Below, in pieces: positions 1 through 6,627 of a stretch of 38,857 nt of DNA. Below the pieces are notes generated by a model. That model saw only the letters and a list, made by a program, of their open reading frames with translations, had not been told where the DNA came from and ran no database searches. The first letter of the stretch is position 1. The number at the start of each line of letters is the position of its first letter. The translations under genes were made by a program, and so were the position numbers. The stretch comes from CAZFDT01 sp964518335 (GTDB lineage Bacteria > Planctomycetota > Phycisphaerae > Phycisphaerales > Phycisphaeraceae), in NCBI GenBank assembly GCA_964518335.1, contig CAZFDT010000046.1, forward strand, positions 1-38,857, in the 5' to 3' direction.

Positions 1-52
1 AGGACACTTCTATTGAGACAATGATGAGGACATTTCTATCGAGCCGGTACAC
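1..52. repeat. Left copy of a 52-bp terminal inverted repeat, probably an IS tip
   Basis: Bases 1-52 are the exact reverse complement of the last 52 bases of the window, and identity stops abruptly at base 53. The repeat contains two near-identical 17-bp direct repeats, AGGACACTTCTATTGAG (1-17) and AGGACATTTCTATCGAG (27-43), with a 26-bp period. Multiple short repeats inside an inverted terminus are typical of transposase-binding ends of IS families such as IS21 or IS481. No transposase gene lies in the window, so the element body would lie to the left. The IS assignment is inference; the repeat itself is directly visible. Confidence 0.7.
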
Positions 53-67
53 ACAGCCGACCCAAAG

Positions 68-95
68 TTGCCGCGTGTCGTCTGTAGGCTACAAT
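68..95 (+). promoter_or_regulatory. Possible promoter of the toxin-antitoxin pair
   Basis: A -10-like TACAAT lies at 90-95 and a -35-like TTGCCG at 68-73, separated by 16 bp. The toxin ATG at 106 lies only ten bases beyond the -10, so the transcript would have almost no 5' untranslated region. This is a motif match by eye only. Confidence 0.35.
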
Positions 96-105
96 GGTAT
101 GAGGC

Positions 106-441
106 ATGGACGTGACGCCCAGAGAGGTGCGGGTTTACCAGACGCCCCAAGGTCGCACGCCCTATGCCGATTGGTTCGAGTCCGTACGTGACGAACGTGC
201 CAAGCAGAGGATTCAGGCCCGACTTGCTCGCGTGCGTTCGGGCAACCTCGGCCAGACGAACCGTGTCGGCGGCGGCGTGCAGGAACTGAAGCTCGACTAT
301 GGACCCGGCTACCGAGTGTACTTCGGCCTCGACGGCCAGACCCTCGTGATCCTGCTCATTGGCGGCGACAAACGAACACAGCATGAAGACATCCAGCAAG
401 CCAAAGCGTACTGGGCGGACTACAAAGCGACGACGCGCTGA
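106..441 (+). CDS. RelE/HigB-type addiction-module killer toxin (Gp49-like)
   Basis: A 111-residue protein with the arrangement of the phage Gp49-like / addiction-module killer branch of the RelE/ParE superfamily, whose members are mostly translation-inhibiting mRNA interferases. Visible family features are the early YADWF segment (about residues 20-24), the RIQARLARVRSGN helix region, the GVQELKLDYGPGYRVYF core (about 56-72) and the late LLIGGDKRTQ segment followed by an AYWADYK tail. The length is normal for the family. The antitoxin gene begins inside its 3' end, the usual toxin-first order of this branch. Family assignment is strong. Which RNA or ribosome step it attacks cannot be read from the sequence. 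Confidence 0.88.
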   Translation: MDVTPREVRVYQTPQGRTPYADWFESVRDERAKQRIQARLARVRSGNLGQTNRVGGGVQELKLDYGPGYRVYFGLDGQTLVILLIGGDKRTQHEDIQQAKAYWADYKATTR

Positions 442-745
442 GGCGTCGATTCCCTACGAGCCGCTTCTGCACAACGACCTCAAAGACCCCGGCTACGCCG
501 CGGGCTACCTGACCGCCGCACTTGAGGAAGGCGACGACGCCTTTCTCGTGGCCCTGCGCGACGTCGCCAAGGCCCAGGGCAGCATGGCCGCGCTGGCCCA
601 GGCCTCCAGGCTCAATCGTGAAAGCCTTTACGACATGCTGTCCAGGAAGGGCAACCCCCGCTTCGCCAGCATTAACGCAGTGCTCGACGCTTTGGGCTTC
701 CGCGTCACCGTGACGACCAAGCCCTCGCGCGCCAAGGCGGCATGA
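383..745 (+). CDS. HigA-like antitoxin of the addiction module (HTH)
   Basis: The first ATG in this frame is at 383, inside the toxin gene, giving a 120-residue protein that overlaps the toxin by 59 bp. Residues about 25-115 match the addiction-module antidote family: a Y-x-x-L/D...AAYL-like helix (here GYLTAALEEGDDAFLVALRDVAKAQG), then an HTH of the form LAQASRLNRESLYDMLSRKGNP and the closing FASINAVLDALGFRV helix. It should bind and neutralise the toxin at 106-441 and repress the operon. The first 22 residues are Lys/Arg/Thr-rich and atypical of the family, so translation might start later at a non-ATG codon. No clear ribosome-binding site precedes 383. Confidence 0.85.
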   Translation: MKTSSKPKRTGRTTKRRRAEASIPYEPLLHNDLKDPGYAAGYLTAALEEGDDAFLVALRDVAKAQGSMAALAQASRLNRESLYDMLSRKGNPRFASINAVLDALGFRVTVTTKPSRAKAA

Positions 746-932
746 CCGCGCCCCGCAAACCCCCGGAATGGTGTCAGCCAAGCTGCCATGGGCCGCCACC
801 CGTCTCGCCGACGGCGCCGTCCACAGCATCGTCGAAGGCGGCCCACCCACCGCGCTGCCCGAATCGCTGACCCGCACCCACCGCTCCCGCCCCCGGAACC
901 TACCCCGTCGCCAGCACACGTCCCCTGATGAT
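746..932. other. Intergenic stretch without recognisable gene
   Basis: Between the antitoxin stop and the HTH remnant there is only a 60-codon open frame (768-950, +) rich in Pro/Arg/Ser. It has no recognisable domain, no ribosome-binding site and no neighbour logic. I see no RNA gene, terminator or repeat here. Confidence 0.5.
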
Positions 933-1052
933 CAACCGCGGTTGTTCTGAGCCTCAGAACCTCTCACGGCCATCCTCAGCGGCAACACCCGCCACGTCTC
1001 CACCGACCTGATGCTGCGCATCCTCGCCGCCCTGGGCTGCCCCACGCGATTC
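933..1052 (+). pseudogene. Remnant of an XRE-type (HigA-like) antitoxin
   Basis: In one reading frame, codons 933-944 give QPRL and codons 963-1052 give an LTAILSGNTRHVSTDLMLRI-like stretch followed by LAALG. This resembles the recognition helix and C-terminal helix of XRE/HTH_37 antitoxins (pattern QPRLS-x-ILxG-x...FSxDxL...LAALG). The two parts are separated by an in-frame TGA (948-950) that lies within a perfect palindrome at 944-960. No start codon or N-terminal half is recognisable. I read it as a decayed antitoxin fragment next to the intact module. The resemblance is by eye and short. Confidence 0.45.
944..960. repeat. 17-bp perfect palindrome
   Basis: GTTCTGAG-C-CTCAGAAC is a perfect inverted repeat with a single central base. 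It interrupts the HTH remnant and supplies its stop codon. It could be a small palindromic insertion, or an operator that evolved in the dead gene upstream of xseB. Confidence 0.55.
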
Positions 1053-1066
1053 GGTACACTCTGGCC

Positions 1067-1327
1067 ATGGCCAGGAACGCGAAGAACAATCAGGCTGGCG
1101 ATGAGCCGTTCGTGTACGAAGAGGCGATCGCGCGGATCGAGTCGATCATCGAGCGGATCGAGTCGGGGGAGGCGGGGCTGGAGGAGACGATCCAGCAGTG
1201 CGAAGCGGGGCTGAAGCTGATCGGGCGCTGCCGGTCGGTGCTGGACACGGCCGAGAAACGCATCGCGGAGTTGACGGCAGACGAGTCGGGCAAGCTGCGG
1301 GTTGCGGACGAGGAGGAGGGCGTATGA
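1067..1327 (+). CDS. xseB: Exodeoxyribonuclease VII small subunit
   Basis: An 86-residue protein with the XseB core: a FVYEEAIARIESIIERIESGE helix (about 15-35), the conserved GLEETIQQCEAGLKL segment (about 37-51), and a second helix ending in the acidic tail. XseB oligomers bind the large subunit XseA, and the complex degrades single-stranded DNA in both directions during mismatch repair and recombination. Length is normal. xseA is not in the window. The start at 1067 is chosen because the conserved FxYEEA core begins about 14 residues later, as in the family. A 32-codon frame overlaps the stop as ATGA, and the prepilin peptidase gene follows about 100 bp downstream. Confidence 0.93.
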   Translation: MARNAKNNQAGDEPFVYEEAIARIESIIERIESGEAGLEETIQQCEAGLKLIGRCRSVLDTAEKRIAELTADESGKLRVADEEEGV

Positions 1328-1422
1328 CACGTGGTCGTGCGCCTGCGATCGCCAGCCCCGCGGAGCCGCAAACCCATCCAACCGGCACGTGGCGTGGCGG
1401 CGATGTGATTCTGCGGCGTTAA
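1324..1422 (+). CDS. Possible 32-aa coupled small protein, unknown
   Basis: An ATG overlaps the xseB stop codon (ATGA) and opens a 32-codon frame ending 7 bases before the prepilin peptidase start. The product is Pro/Arg/Gly-rich with no recognisable motif. The overlap geometry suits translational coupling, but a short frame in high-GC DNA arises easily by chance. Treat as a candidate only. Confidence 0.2.
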   Translation: MTRGRAPAIASPAEPQTHPTGTWRGGDVILRR

Positions 1423-1429
1423 GGATGAC

Positions 1430-2539
1430 ATGACCCTCTGGCCCTGGCTCATCCTCGTCATCGTGTTCGGCGCGTGCGTTGGGAGTTTTCTCAACGTGGT
1501 GATCTATCGTGTGCCGGAGGGCAAGAGCATTGTGCGACCGCCGTCGTCGTGTCCGCATTGCGGATATCGGCTGGCGTGGTTCGACAACATCCCGGTGCTG
1601 GCGTGGCTGTGGCTGGGGGGCAAGTGTCGCAACTGCAAGGCGTCGATCAGCGTGCAGTACCCGATCATCGAGGCGACATGCGCCGGGCTGTTCGCGCTGC
1701 TGTTTGTCGGGTACACGATGGCGGGCTGGCGGAGCGAGTGGGCGCTGGCGCCGCTGGGCGAGACCTGGCCGGTGCTTGCGGTTCACCTGGCGCTGGTGGC
1801 GTCGCTTCTGGCTGCGACGATGATCGACGCGCGGCTGTTCATCATTCCGCTACCGATCCCGTGGACGGCGACGGTGGTGGCCGTGGTCGCCCTGCCGGTG
1901 AGTGCGCTGGTGTATCCGGGCGTGCTGGCCGTGGCGCCGTGGGCGTATGGCCCGTGGGCAGGCGCGGCGCTGGGCGGGGCGGCGGGGCTGGTCGTGAGCG
2001 TCGCCCTGCTGCGGCTGAAGCTGCTGCCGATGAGCTTTGCTGACATCGACGAACACGAGGACTGGACGCAGTACCCCAACGCCCGCCGGGAAATGCTCAA
2101 GGAGTGCCTGTTCCTCACGCTGCCTGTACTGGGCGCTGCCGCGGGGTGGTGGCAGGGGGGCGGCCTGGTGACGCCGGCGTCGCCTCCAGCGTTGCTCGTG
2201 TTGTCGGGCGTGGTGCTGGGTTATCTGGCTGGTGGTGCTGTGGTGTGGGCGACGCGGATCATGGGGACGCTGATGTTCGGTCGTGAGGCGATGGGTCTGG
2301 GCGACGTGCATCTGATGGCCGCCGTCGGCGCGGCCGCCGGGTGGCTCGACGCGACGCTGGCGTTCTTCTTCGTTGCGCCGTTCTTCGGCTTGGCGGCGTA
2401 TGTCGTCCTGCTCGTGCTGGCCAAGGTCACGCACACGGGCGCCCGCATTATTCCGTACGGCCCGTATCTGGCTGGCGCCGCCGTCGTGGCCATGCTCTGG
2501 CGCGAGCCTTTGCTGCGATTACTTGGTATCATCCCATAA
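1430..2539 (+). CDS. Prepilin peptidase (type IV / type II secretion leader peptidase)
   Basis: A 369-residue integral membrane aspartyl protease of family A24. It removes the leader of type IV prepilins and pseudopilins and usually N-methylates the new N-terminus. An N-terminal GACVGSFLNVVIYR segment (14-27) is followed by the zinc-binding CPHC (41-44) and CRNC (66-69) pairs typical of the methyltransferase domain. The catalytic aspartates are D133 in TMIDARLF and D292 in the MGLGD motif (288-292). About eight hydrophobic segments are visible. The region between the two aspartates is unusually long and includes a soluble acidic loop (about 203-225). It probably processes the pseudopilins encoded at 4024 and 5673. 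Confidence 0.95.
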   Translation: MTLWPWLILVIVFGACVGSFLNVVIYRVPEGKSIVRPPSSCPHCGYRLAWFDNIPVLAWLWLGGKCRNCKASISVQYPIIEATCAGLFALLFVGYTMAGWRSEWALAPLGETWPVLAVHLALVASLLAATMIDARLFIIPLPIPWTATVVAVVALPVSALVYPGVLAVAPWAYGPWAGAALGGAAGLVVSVALLRLKLLPMSFADIDEHEDWTQYPNARREMLKECLFLTLPVLGAAAGWWQGGGLVTPASPPALLVLSGVVLGYLAGGAVVWATRIMGTLMFGREAMGLGDVHLMAAVGAAAGWLDATLAFFFVAPFFGLAAYVVLLVLAKVTHTGARIIPYGPYLAGAAVVAMLWREPLLRLLGIIP

Positions 2540-2612
2540 CCAAACACGGACGTTGATCAGATCGACGGATCGATCGGATCAGGGGCGTCTGACATTTGAA
2601 AGGCGGCAGGCC

Positions 2613-3248
2613 ATGTGGACTCGACAGGTGCGCGCGTGGGCGATGGTGCTGGCGGCGGTCGTCGTCATGGGCAGCCAGGTCGGTTGCCAGAGCAAGCGGC
2701 TCAGCGACGAGCGCAACGAACTCTACCGGCAGAACCAGGAGTTGCAGGACGAACTCAACCGCACGCGCTCGGCGCTGGACTCGGCGATGGCACAGCGCAT
2801 GACCCAGCCCGCTCCGGCTCCTGTGGCGGCCACAGCGGCGCCCGTGGCGGCGTCGAACACCGGCTTCGGCGACATCGCCGGCGTCGAGGTCGAGCAGGGC
2901 TTCGGCACCGTCCGCGTCAAAGTGCCCGGCGACGTGCTCTTCGCCTCCGGTCAAGCCACCGTCACCCCCGCAGCACGTTCCACGCTCAATCAGGTCGTCG
3001 GCGTCATCAAGCGCCAATACGCCAACAATCAGATCATTGTCGAGGGCCACACCGACAGCGATCCGATCCGCAAGAGCAAGTGGGCCAGCAACCAACAGCT
3101 CAGTGAGGCCCGCGCCAACGCCGTCGCCGATCACCTGGCATCCCAGGGCGTATCGCGCTCGCGCATCTCCACGATGGGCTATGGCTCGACTCAGCCACGC
3201 GAGACCAAGGCCAAGAGCCGGCGGGTGGAGATCGTGGTGGTACAGTAA
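2613..3248 (+). CDS. OmpA-family lipoprotein (Pal-like peptidoglycan anchor)
   Basis: A 211-residue exported protein. Residues 1-24 form a signal sequence ending at C25 (VGC), a slightly imperfect lipobox, so lipid modification is likely but not certain. Residues about 26-62 are a charged, heptad-like coiled coil (ERNELYRQNQELQDELNRTR), followed by an Ala/Pro linker. The C-terminal half is an OmpA domain with the VEGHTDSDPI strand-loop and the NQQLSEARANAVADHLASQG helix that bind peptidoglycan. The start at 2613 gives the signal peptide directly and is preceded by AGGCGGCAGG. Coiled coil plus OmpA suggests a cell-envelope tether similar to Pal. Confidence 0.88.
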   Translation: MWTRQVRAWAMVLAAVVVMGSQVGCQSKRLSDERNELYRQNQELQDELNRTRSALDSAMAQRMTQPAPAPVAATAAPVAASNTGFGDIAGVEVEQGFGTVRVKVPGDVLFASGQATVTPAARSTLNQVVGVIKRQYANNQIIVEGHTDSDPIRKSKWASNQQLSEARANAVADHLASQGVSRSRISTMGYGSTQPRETKAKSRRVEIVVVQ

Positions 3249-3251
3249 AGA

Positions 3252-3319
3252 TCGGGTATCGGGTTTAGGGTGTCGGGTGTCGGGATGCATGTGTGCTTCG
3301 ACCCCCACACCCGACACCC
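3252..3319. repeat. TCGGG-rich imperfect inverted repeat
   Basis: The gap between the OmpA gene and hisH carries repeated TCGGG-type blocks (ATCGGGTATCGGG, then GTGTCGGGTGTCGGG). Left arm GGGTGTCGGGTGT (3268-3280) pairs perfectly with ACACCCGACACCC (3307-3319), a 13-bp stem with a 26-nt loop. It could end the OmpA transcript, though no T-run follows. A similar TCGGG inverted repeat lies at 37689-37765, suggesting a dispersed intergenic repeat type. Confidence 0.6.
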
Positions 3320-3324
3320 CAGCA

Positions 3325-3948
3325 ATGATCGGCATCATCGACTATCGCATGGGCAACCTGCGATCCGTGCAGAAGGCGTTTGAGCGCGTCGGCGGTGATG
3401 CGGTGATCCTGCGCGGCCCTGACGAGGCGACGACGGCGGACAAGCTCCTGCTGCCTGGGGTGGGGGCGTTCACAGACGGAATGCGCTATCTTCACGAGTT
3501 GGGGTGGGTCGATGCGATCGGTGACTTTCTGGCGACGGGCCGGCCGTTTCTGGGCATCTGCCTGGGGATGCAGTTGCTGTTCGAGCGCTCGCAGGAGGAC
3601 GCACCCAATGCCGGGCTGGGCTTGCTGATGGGCGAGGTGGTGCGATTTCAGGAAGACCGGGGGCCCGGAAGACCGCGGCTGAAGGTCCCGCACATGGGTT
3701 GGAACGCCCTGACGTGGCAGCGCGATGATCCCCTGCTGGCTGGCCTGACATCAGGGGGGGCGTCGGTGTATTTCGTGCATGGTTATTACGCCCAGCCTGC
3801 CGATGCGTCGGTGACGCTGGCGACGGCCGACTACGACCGGCCGTTCTGTGCTGTCGTGCGGCGTGATAACCTCTGGGCGACGCAGTTTCACCCCGAGAAA
3901 TCGCAGCGCGTGGGCTTGACCATGCTGGCGAACTTCGCGCGATTGTGA
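3325..3948 (+). CDS. hisH: Imidazole glycerol phosphate synthase, glutaminase subunit
   Basis: A 207-residue class I glutamine amidotransferase. HisH hydrolyses glutamine and channels ammonia to HisF, making imidazole glycerol phosphate and AICAR in histidine biosynthesis. The start MIGIIDYRMGNLRSV is the typical HisH N-terminus. The nucleophile is C79 in GICLGMQ, the catalytic pair is H189 and E191 in QFHPEKS, and the oxyanion region LLLPGVGAF is at about 41-49. Length is typical. The start at 3325 is fixed by the family N-terminus, although no strong ribosome-binding site is visible and the upstream inverted repeat ends only six bases before it. No hisF or other his gene is in the window. 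Confidence 0.95.
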   Translation: MIGIIDYRMGNLRSVQKAFERVGGDAVILRGPDEATTADKLLLPGVGAFTDGMRYLHELGWVDAIGDFLATGRPFLGICLGMQLLFERSQEDAPNAGLGLLMGEVVRFQEDRGPGRPRLKVPHMGWNALTWQRDDPLLAGLTSGGASVYFVHGYYAQPADASVTLATADYDRPFCAVVRRDNLWATQFHPEKSQRVGLTMLANFARL

Positions 3949-4023
3949 CGATGACATCCGAGCATCGCCGCCTCGGGCATCGCATGCGCGCTGCAATCGT
4001 GTCGCTCCACTGAACGTTGCTCC

Positions 4024-4602
4024 ATGGTGAACGCCCTGGTCCCCTGCACCCGCCGCGCTTTCAGTCTCATCGAACTGCTGGTGGTGATCGCCATCGTTGC
4101 GGTGCTCATCGGCATCGCTGTGCCCTCGATCGCGATGGTGCGGCAGCGGGCGACCAAGACCGCCTGCATGTCCAACCTGCGTCAGATCGGCATCGCCATC
4201 GACGCGTACCGCGCCGATCACAAGAACATCTATCCCTCGGCCCGTTACATCCCCGAACCCTTCGTCTCCGGCGATGCCGACGCGCCGCTGCCCAAGGTCC
4301 TCGAGCCATACCTCGCCCAGGGCGATCCGGGCCTCAAGACGATCTACCAGTGCGGCGGCGACGCCGGATACGTCCACGCCCGTTGCGGCATCAGCTACAT
4401 GTATCGCGTGGGCATCTCCGGTCAAACCATCGAGGACTACTTCCCCGTCAAGGCCTGGGGCCTAACCGTCTCCGAAGTGCCCATCGCCAACGATTTCGAC
4501 GGCGGCACGTTCGATATGATCAGCGGCCAGACATTGACCGTGCCCTATTTTCACGACCTGCGTAACCTGCTGTTCGCAGACGGGCACGTGGGGAACCTCT
4601 GA
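4024..4602 (+). CDS. DUF1559-type pseudopilin (type II secretion-like)
   Basis: A 192-residue protein with an N-terminal class III prepilin signal: a short basic leader ending RRA followed by FSLIELLVVIAIVAVLIGIAVP, including the Glu at position +5. The residue before the cleavage site is Ala, not the canonical Gly. A helix with CMSNLRQIGIAIDAY follows, and the protein ends with an H-x(n)-DG signature (LFADGHVG), the hallmark of the greatly expanded planctomycete pseudopilin family. It should be processed by the prepilin peptidase at 1430-2539. The specific role of these multicopy pseudopilins is not known. The next gene starts 3 bases after its stop, implying co-transcription. Confidence 0.88.
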   Translation: MVNALVPCTRRAFSLIELLVVIAIVAVLIGIAVPSIAMVRQRATKTACMSNLRQIGIAIDAYRADHKNIYPSARYIPEPFVSGDADAPLPKVLEPYLAQGDPGLKTIYQCGGDAGYVHARCGISYMYRVGISGQTIEDYFPVKAWGLTVSEVPIANDFDGGTFDMISGQTLTVPYFHDLRNLLFADGHVGNL

Positions 4603-4605
4603 GCG

Positions 4606-5160
4606 ATGACGATTAAGCGGATGGTGCGACGCCTCCTTCTGGGCGGCATGCTGACCGCAGCGCTGGCGAGCGCGATCGGCGCGGGGCTGTATCTCACCTG
4701 GCTGCGCACGCCGCCGCCGCTTCCCGACACGATCGAGCAGGCGATGACGGTCTTCGCCTCGCCGCGCTATCGCCGGCTGCCGGACACGCGACGCGCGGCC
4801 TACGTGATGCACGTGCGCAAGCTCGCCGACGAGTTGCCGCAGAGCGAGCGGACCGACTTGTGGCAGCGCATGCGCAATGAGCCGGGGATGCAGGATGCGG
4901 CGCGTCAGGCCATGCAGGACATGATGGTCGCCCAGGCCCGACAGTTCGCCACCGCCGACGCCGTGACGCGCACGGCGATGCTCGACGCCTTCATCGCCAC
5001 GATGGAGCAGCGCCAGCGCAATGGCAACAAGCGCAATCCCGATGAAGCCCGTCAGCGCATGCAGCGCTACGCCCAGTATGGCGACCCACAGAACCAGGCC
5101 TACGTCCAGGAGTTCTGGAAGGCCCTGCGCCAGCGCCGCCACGAACTGGGCATCAAGTAA
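4606..5160 (+). CDS. Membrane-anchored protein of unknown function
   Basis: A 184-residue protein I do not recognise. Residues about 8-32 form one hydrophobic segment after a basic N-terminus, so it is probably inserted with its C-terminus outside the cytoplasm. The rest is helical and rich in Arg, Gln and Met, with segments such as AYVMHVRKLADELPQSERTDLWQRM and EARQRMQRYAQYG that suggest extended amphipathic helices. The start lies 3 bases after the pseudopilin stop, so the two are very likely one operon. It may help the pseudopilin, but that rests only on position. Confidence 0.7.
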   Translation: MTIKRMVRRLLLGGMLTAALASAIGAGLYLTWLRTPPPLPDTIEQAMTVFASPRYRRLPDTRRAAYVMHVRKLADELPQSERTDLWQRMRNEPGMQDAARQAMQDMMVAQARQFATADAVTRTAMLDAFIATMEQRQRNGNKRNPDEARQRMQRYAQYGDPQNQAYVQEFWKALRQRRHELGIK

Positions 5161-5264
5161 ATCGTCTGTGCACTCAACCCCCACCCCGATCCGGTCGATG
5201 CTGGGTGCTATGCCGGGATTGTCCCACGGTTGCGGCCTGCGCCGTGGTGGCAGGAGTGCATGGC

Positions 5265-5603
5265 ATGTTCGACAACGACTACAAATACGACGACCAACGG
5301 TCGGTTCAGCAAGCCGAACGGCGCGCGGAAGACCGCATTGACCCGGAGCAGCGGATGCACGTGTCGCGGGCCGTGCCTGTGCGCACGCTCTACGATGCCC
5401 AGGTTCTCAACGTCTCGCCCACGGGTGTGGCGATCCGCACCGGTTCGCCGATTCGCGTCGGCGAGCGGTTGCGTTTCAGCGTCAATGCGGCCGTGCCCTC
5501 GCCCGCTCCCGTGCTCGCCGAGGTTCTGGCCTGCGAGCCGATGGACGACGGCGGGTATCGCGTGCGCTGCCGATGCCTGCTGGGCGGCTTCGACGTACTC
5601 TGA
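5265..5603 (+). CDS. PilZ-domain protein
   Basis: A 112-residue protein consisting almost entirely of a PilZ domain, the common receptor fold for cyclic di-GMP. The N-terminal arginine motif (ERRAEDR, about 19-25) and the downstream NVSPTG (a match to D/N-x-S-x-x-G) are the two ligand-binding signatures, followed by beta strands VGERLRFSV and YRVRCRCLL. The start at 5265 is chosen because AGGAG (5252-5256) lies 8 bases upstream. Upstream in-frame codons would add a Cys-rich stretch foreign to the family. Proximity to pilin-related genes fits c-di-GMP control of surface structures, which is inference. Confidence 0.8.
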   Translation: MFDNDYKYDDQRSVQQAERRAEDRIDPEQRMHVSRAVPVRTLYDAQVLNVSPTGVAIRTGSPIRVGERLRFSVNAAVPSPAPVLAEVLACEPMDDGGYRVRCRCLLGGFDVL

Positions 5604-5611
5604 ATCCGTCA

Positions 5612-5630
5612 CTTCGTCACATAGACGAAG
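5612..5630. terminator. Hairpin between convergent genes
   Basis: CTTCGT (5612-5617) pairs with ACGAAG (5625-5630) across a 7-nt loop, just after the PilZ stop and before the convergent pseudopilin stop. The stem is short and has no clear T-run, so termination is only suggested. Confidence 0.3.
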
Positions 5631-5672
5631 CCAGCGCCGCGCGACGATCCCATGGATGGGCGGCCCAACGGA

Positions 5673-6548
5673 TTACTCCACGGGCACGCCGTTGACGACT
5701 TTGGTGCCGTCCTTCTTGAAGCAGACGTAGATGCCGCGCGGCGGCGTCGACGCCAGGTTCCGCTGCTGATTGGCGGCCTGCATCAGCAATGTGGGCGTCT
5801 GTGCGGCGACGTGGCCGTCGAGGAACAGGACGTTGCCCGTCTCCCCGTGCTTCATGTACACGCCCACGCCGCGAAACGTGTTCATCGAGTCGGGCCCACT
5901 GGCGTTGAACGACCACATCCCGCCCTTGAGGTCTTGCTGATCGGTGTCGGCAAGCATCGCAAATGACGACGGTCTGGGACAGCGATTGATCCTGAAGTAA
6001 TCGGTCGAGGTCCACAGGATGTTGTGCAGCGAGACTGCTGAGCCATTGAGCTGCTGGGAATCGGAATACATGAAGAAGGTATCGACCGTCGTGCTGCCGC
6101 CCCAGTACGGAAGCGGATGCCGGCTGGTGTAAACCCCGTAGCTGCCGGCGGTGTTTTCCGTGCATCGGATGGCGAGCGACGACTTGGTTCCGGTCAAGCC
6201 CAGGTAGTTGGCGTAGGTGAGGTATCGCTGGTGAGGCGCGGGCGGATTGGACGGATGCACGCCGCGGGTGGTGCCGTCGATGAACCAGGACCAGTTGCGG
6301 CGGTTGGAGCTGTTCTCCCCGCCGACGATGTAGCTGTCGGCGCCCATGACGATGCCGCTATGGTCAGCGGCGAAGGTCTGCCACGCCACGCCGATCAGGC
6401 GCTGCTGGGTCATGCACATGGCCTGCTTCGCTACGTCGCGCGCCCGGGCGAGCGCAGGCAACAGCAGCGCGACGAGAAGCACGATGATGCTGATCACCAC
6501 GAGCAGCTCGATGAGAGTAAAGGCAGGTCGCGTATGAGTGTGTTTCAT
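5673..6548 (-). CDS. DUF1559-type pseudopilin in a glycosidase cassette
   Basis: A 291-residue pseudopilin. The leader is short (MKHTHTRPA), followed by FTLIELLVVISIIVLLVALL with Glu at +5; again the pre-cleavage residue is Ala. The C-terminal half has the YMKHGETGNVLFLDGHV segment, an exact H-x9-DG motif. The middle region with several Trp/Tyr blocks is probably the exposed globular domain. The start at 6548 follows GAGGTG, 6 bases upstream. It is the last gene of a same-strand trio with a glycoside hydrolase and a GntR/LacI regulator. The context suggests a substrate-specific surface or secretion component for carbohydrate use. That role is inference. Confidence 0.88.
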   Translation of the reverse strand: MKHTHTRPAFTLIELLVVISIIVLLVALLLPALARARDVAKQAMCMTQQRLIGVAWQTFAADHSGIVMGADSYIVGGENSSNRRNWSWFIDGTTRGVHPSNPPAPHQRYLTYANYLGLTGTKSSLAIRCTENTAGSYGVYTSRHPLPYWGGSTTVDTFFMYSDSQQLNGSAVSLHNILWTSTDYFRINRCPRPSSFAMLADTDQQDLKGGMWSFNASGPDSMNTFRGVGVYMKHGETGNVLFLDGHVAAQTPTLLMQAANQQRNLASTPPRGIYVCFKKDGTKVVNGVPVE

Positions 6549-6563
6549 GGTGGCACCTCGCCA

Positions 6564-6588
6564 AGCCCCGCATGGGTATGCCGGGGCT
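6564..6588. terminator. GC-rich hairpin between glycosidase and pseudopilin genes
   Basis: AGCCCCG (6564-6570) pairs with CGGGGCT (6582-6588), extended by CAT/ATG, within the 79-bp gap of the minus-strand cassette. No T-run follows on the minus strand, so it is more likely a processing or stability element between the two coding regions than a strong terminator. Confidence 0.35.
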
Positions 6589-6627
6589 ATGAGCATCACG
6601 CGCGGCGGCGGCATCCGATGACGTTCA

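Noticed and set aside
768..950. 60-codon open frame after the antitoxin gene
   Set aside because: No ribosome-binding site, Pro/Arg/Ser-rich, no motif; its last residues only touch the HTH remnant.
2529..3338. Minus-strand frame opposite the OmpA lipoprotein gene
   Set aside because: The OmpA peptidoglycan-binding motifs and lipoprotein signal are on the plus strand; this frame has no signal or motif.
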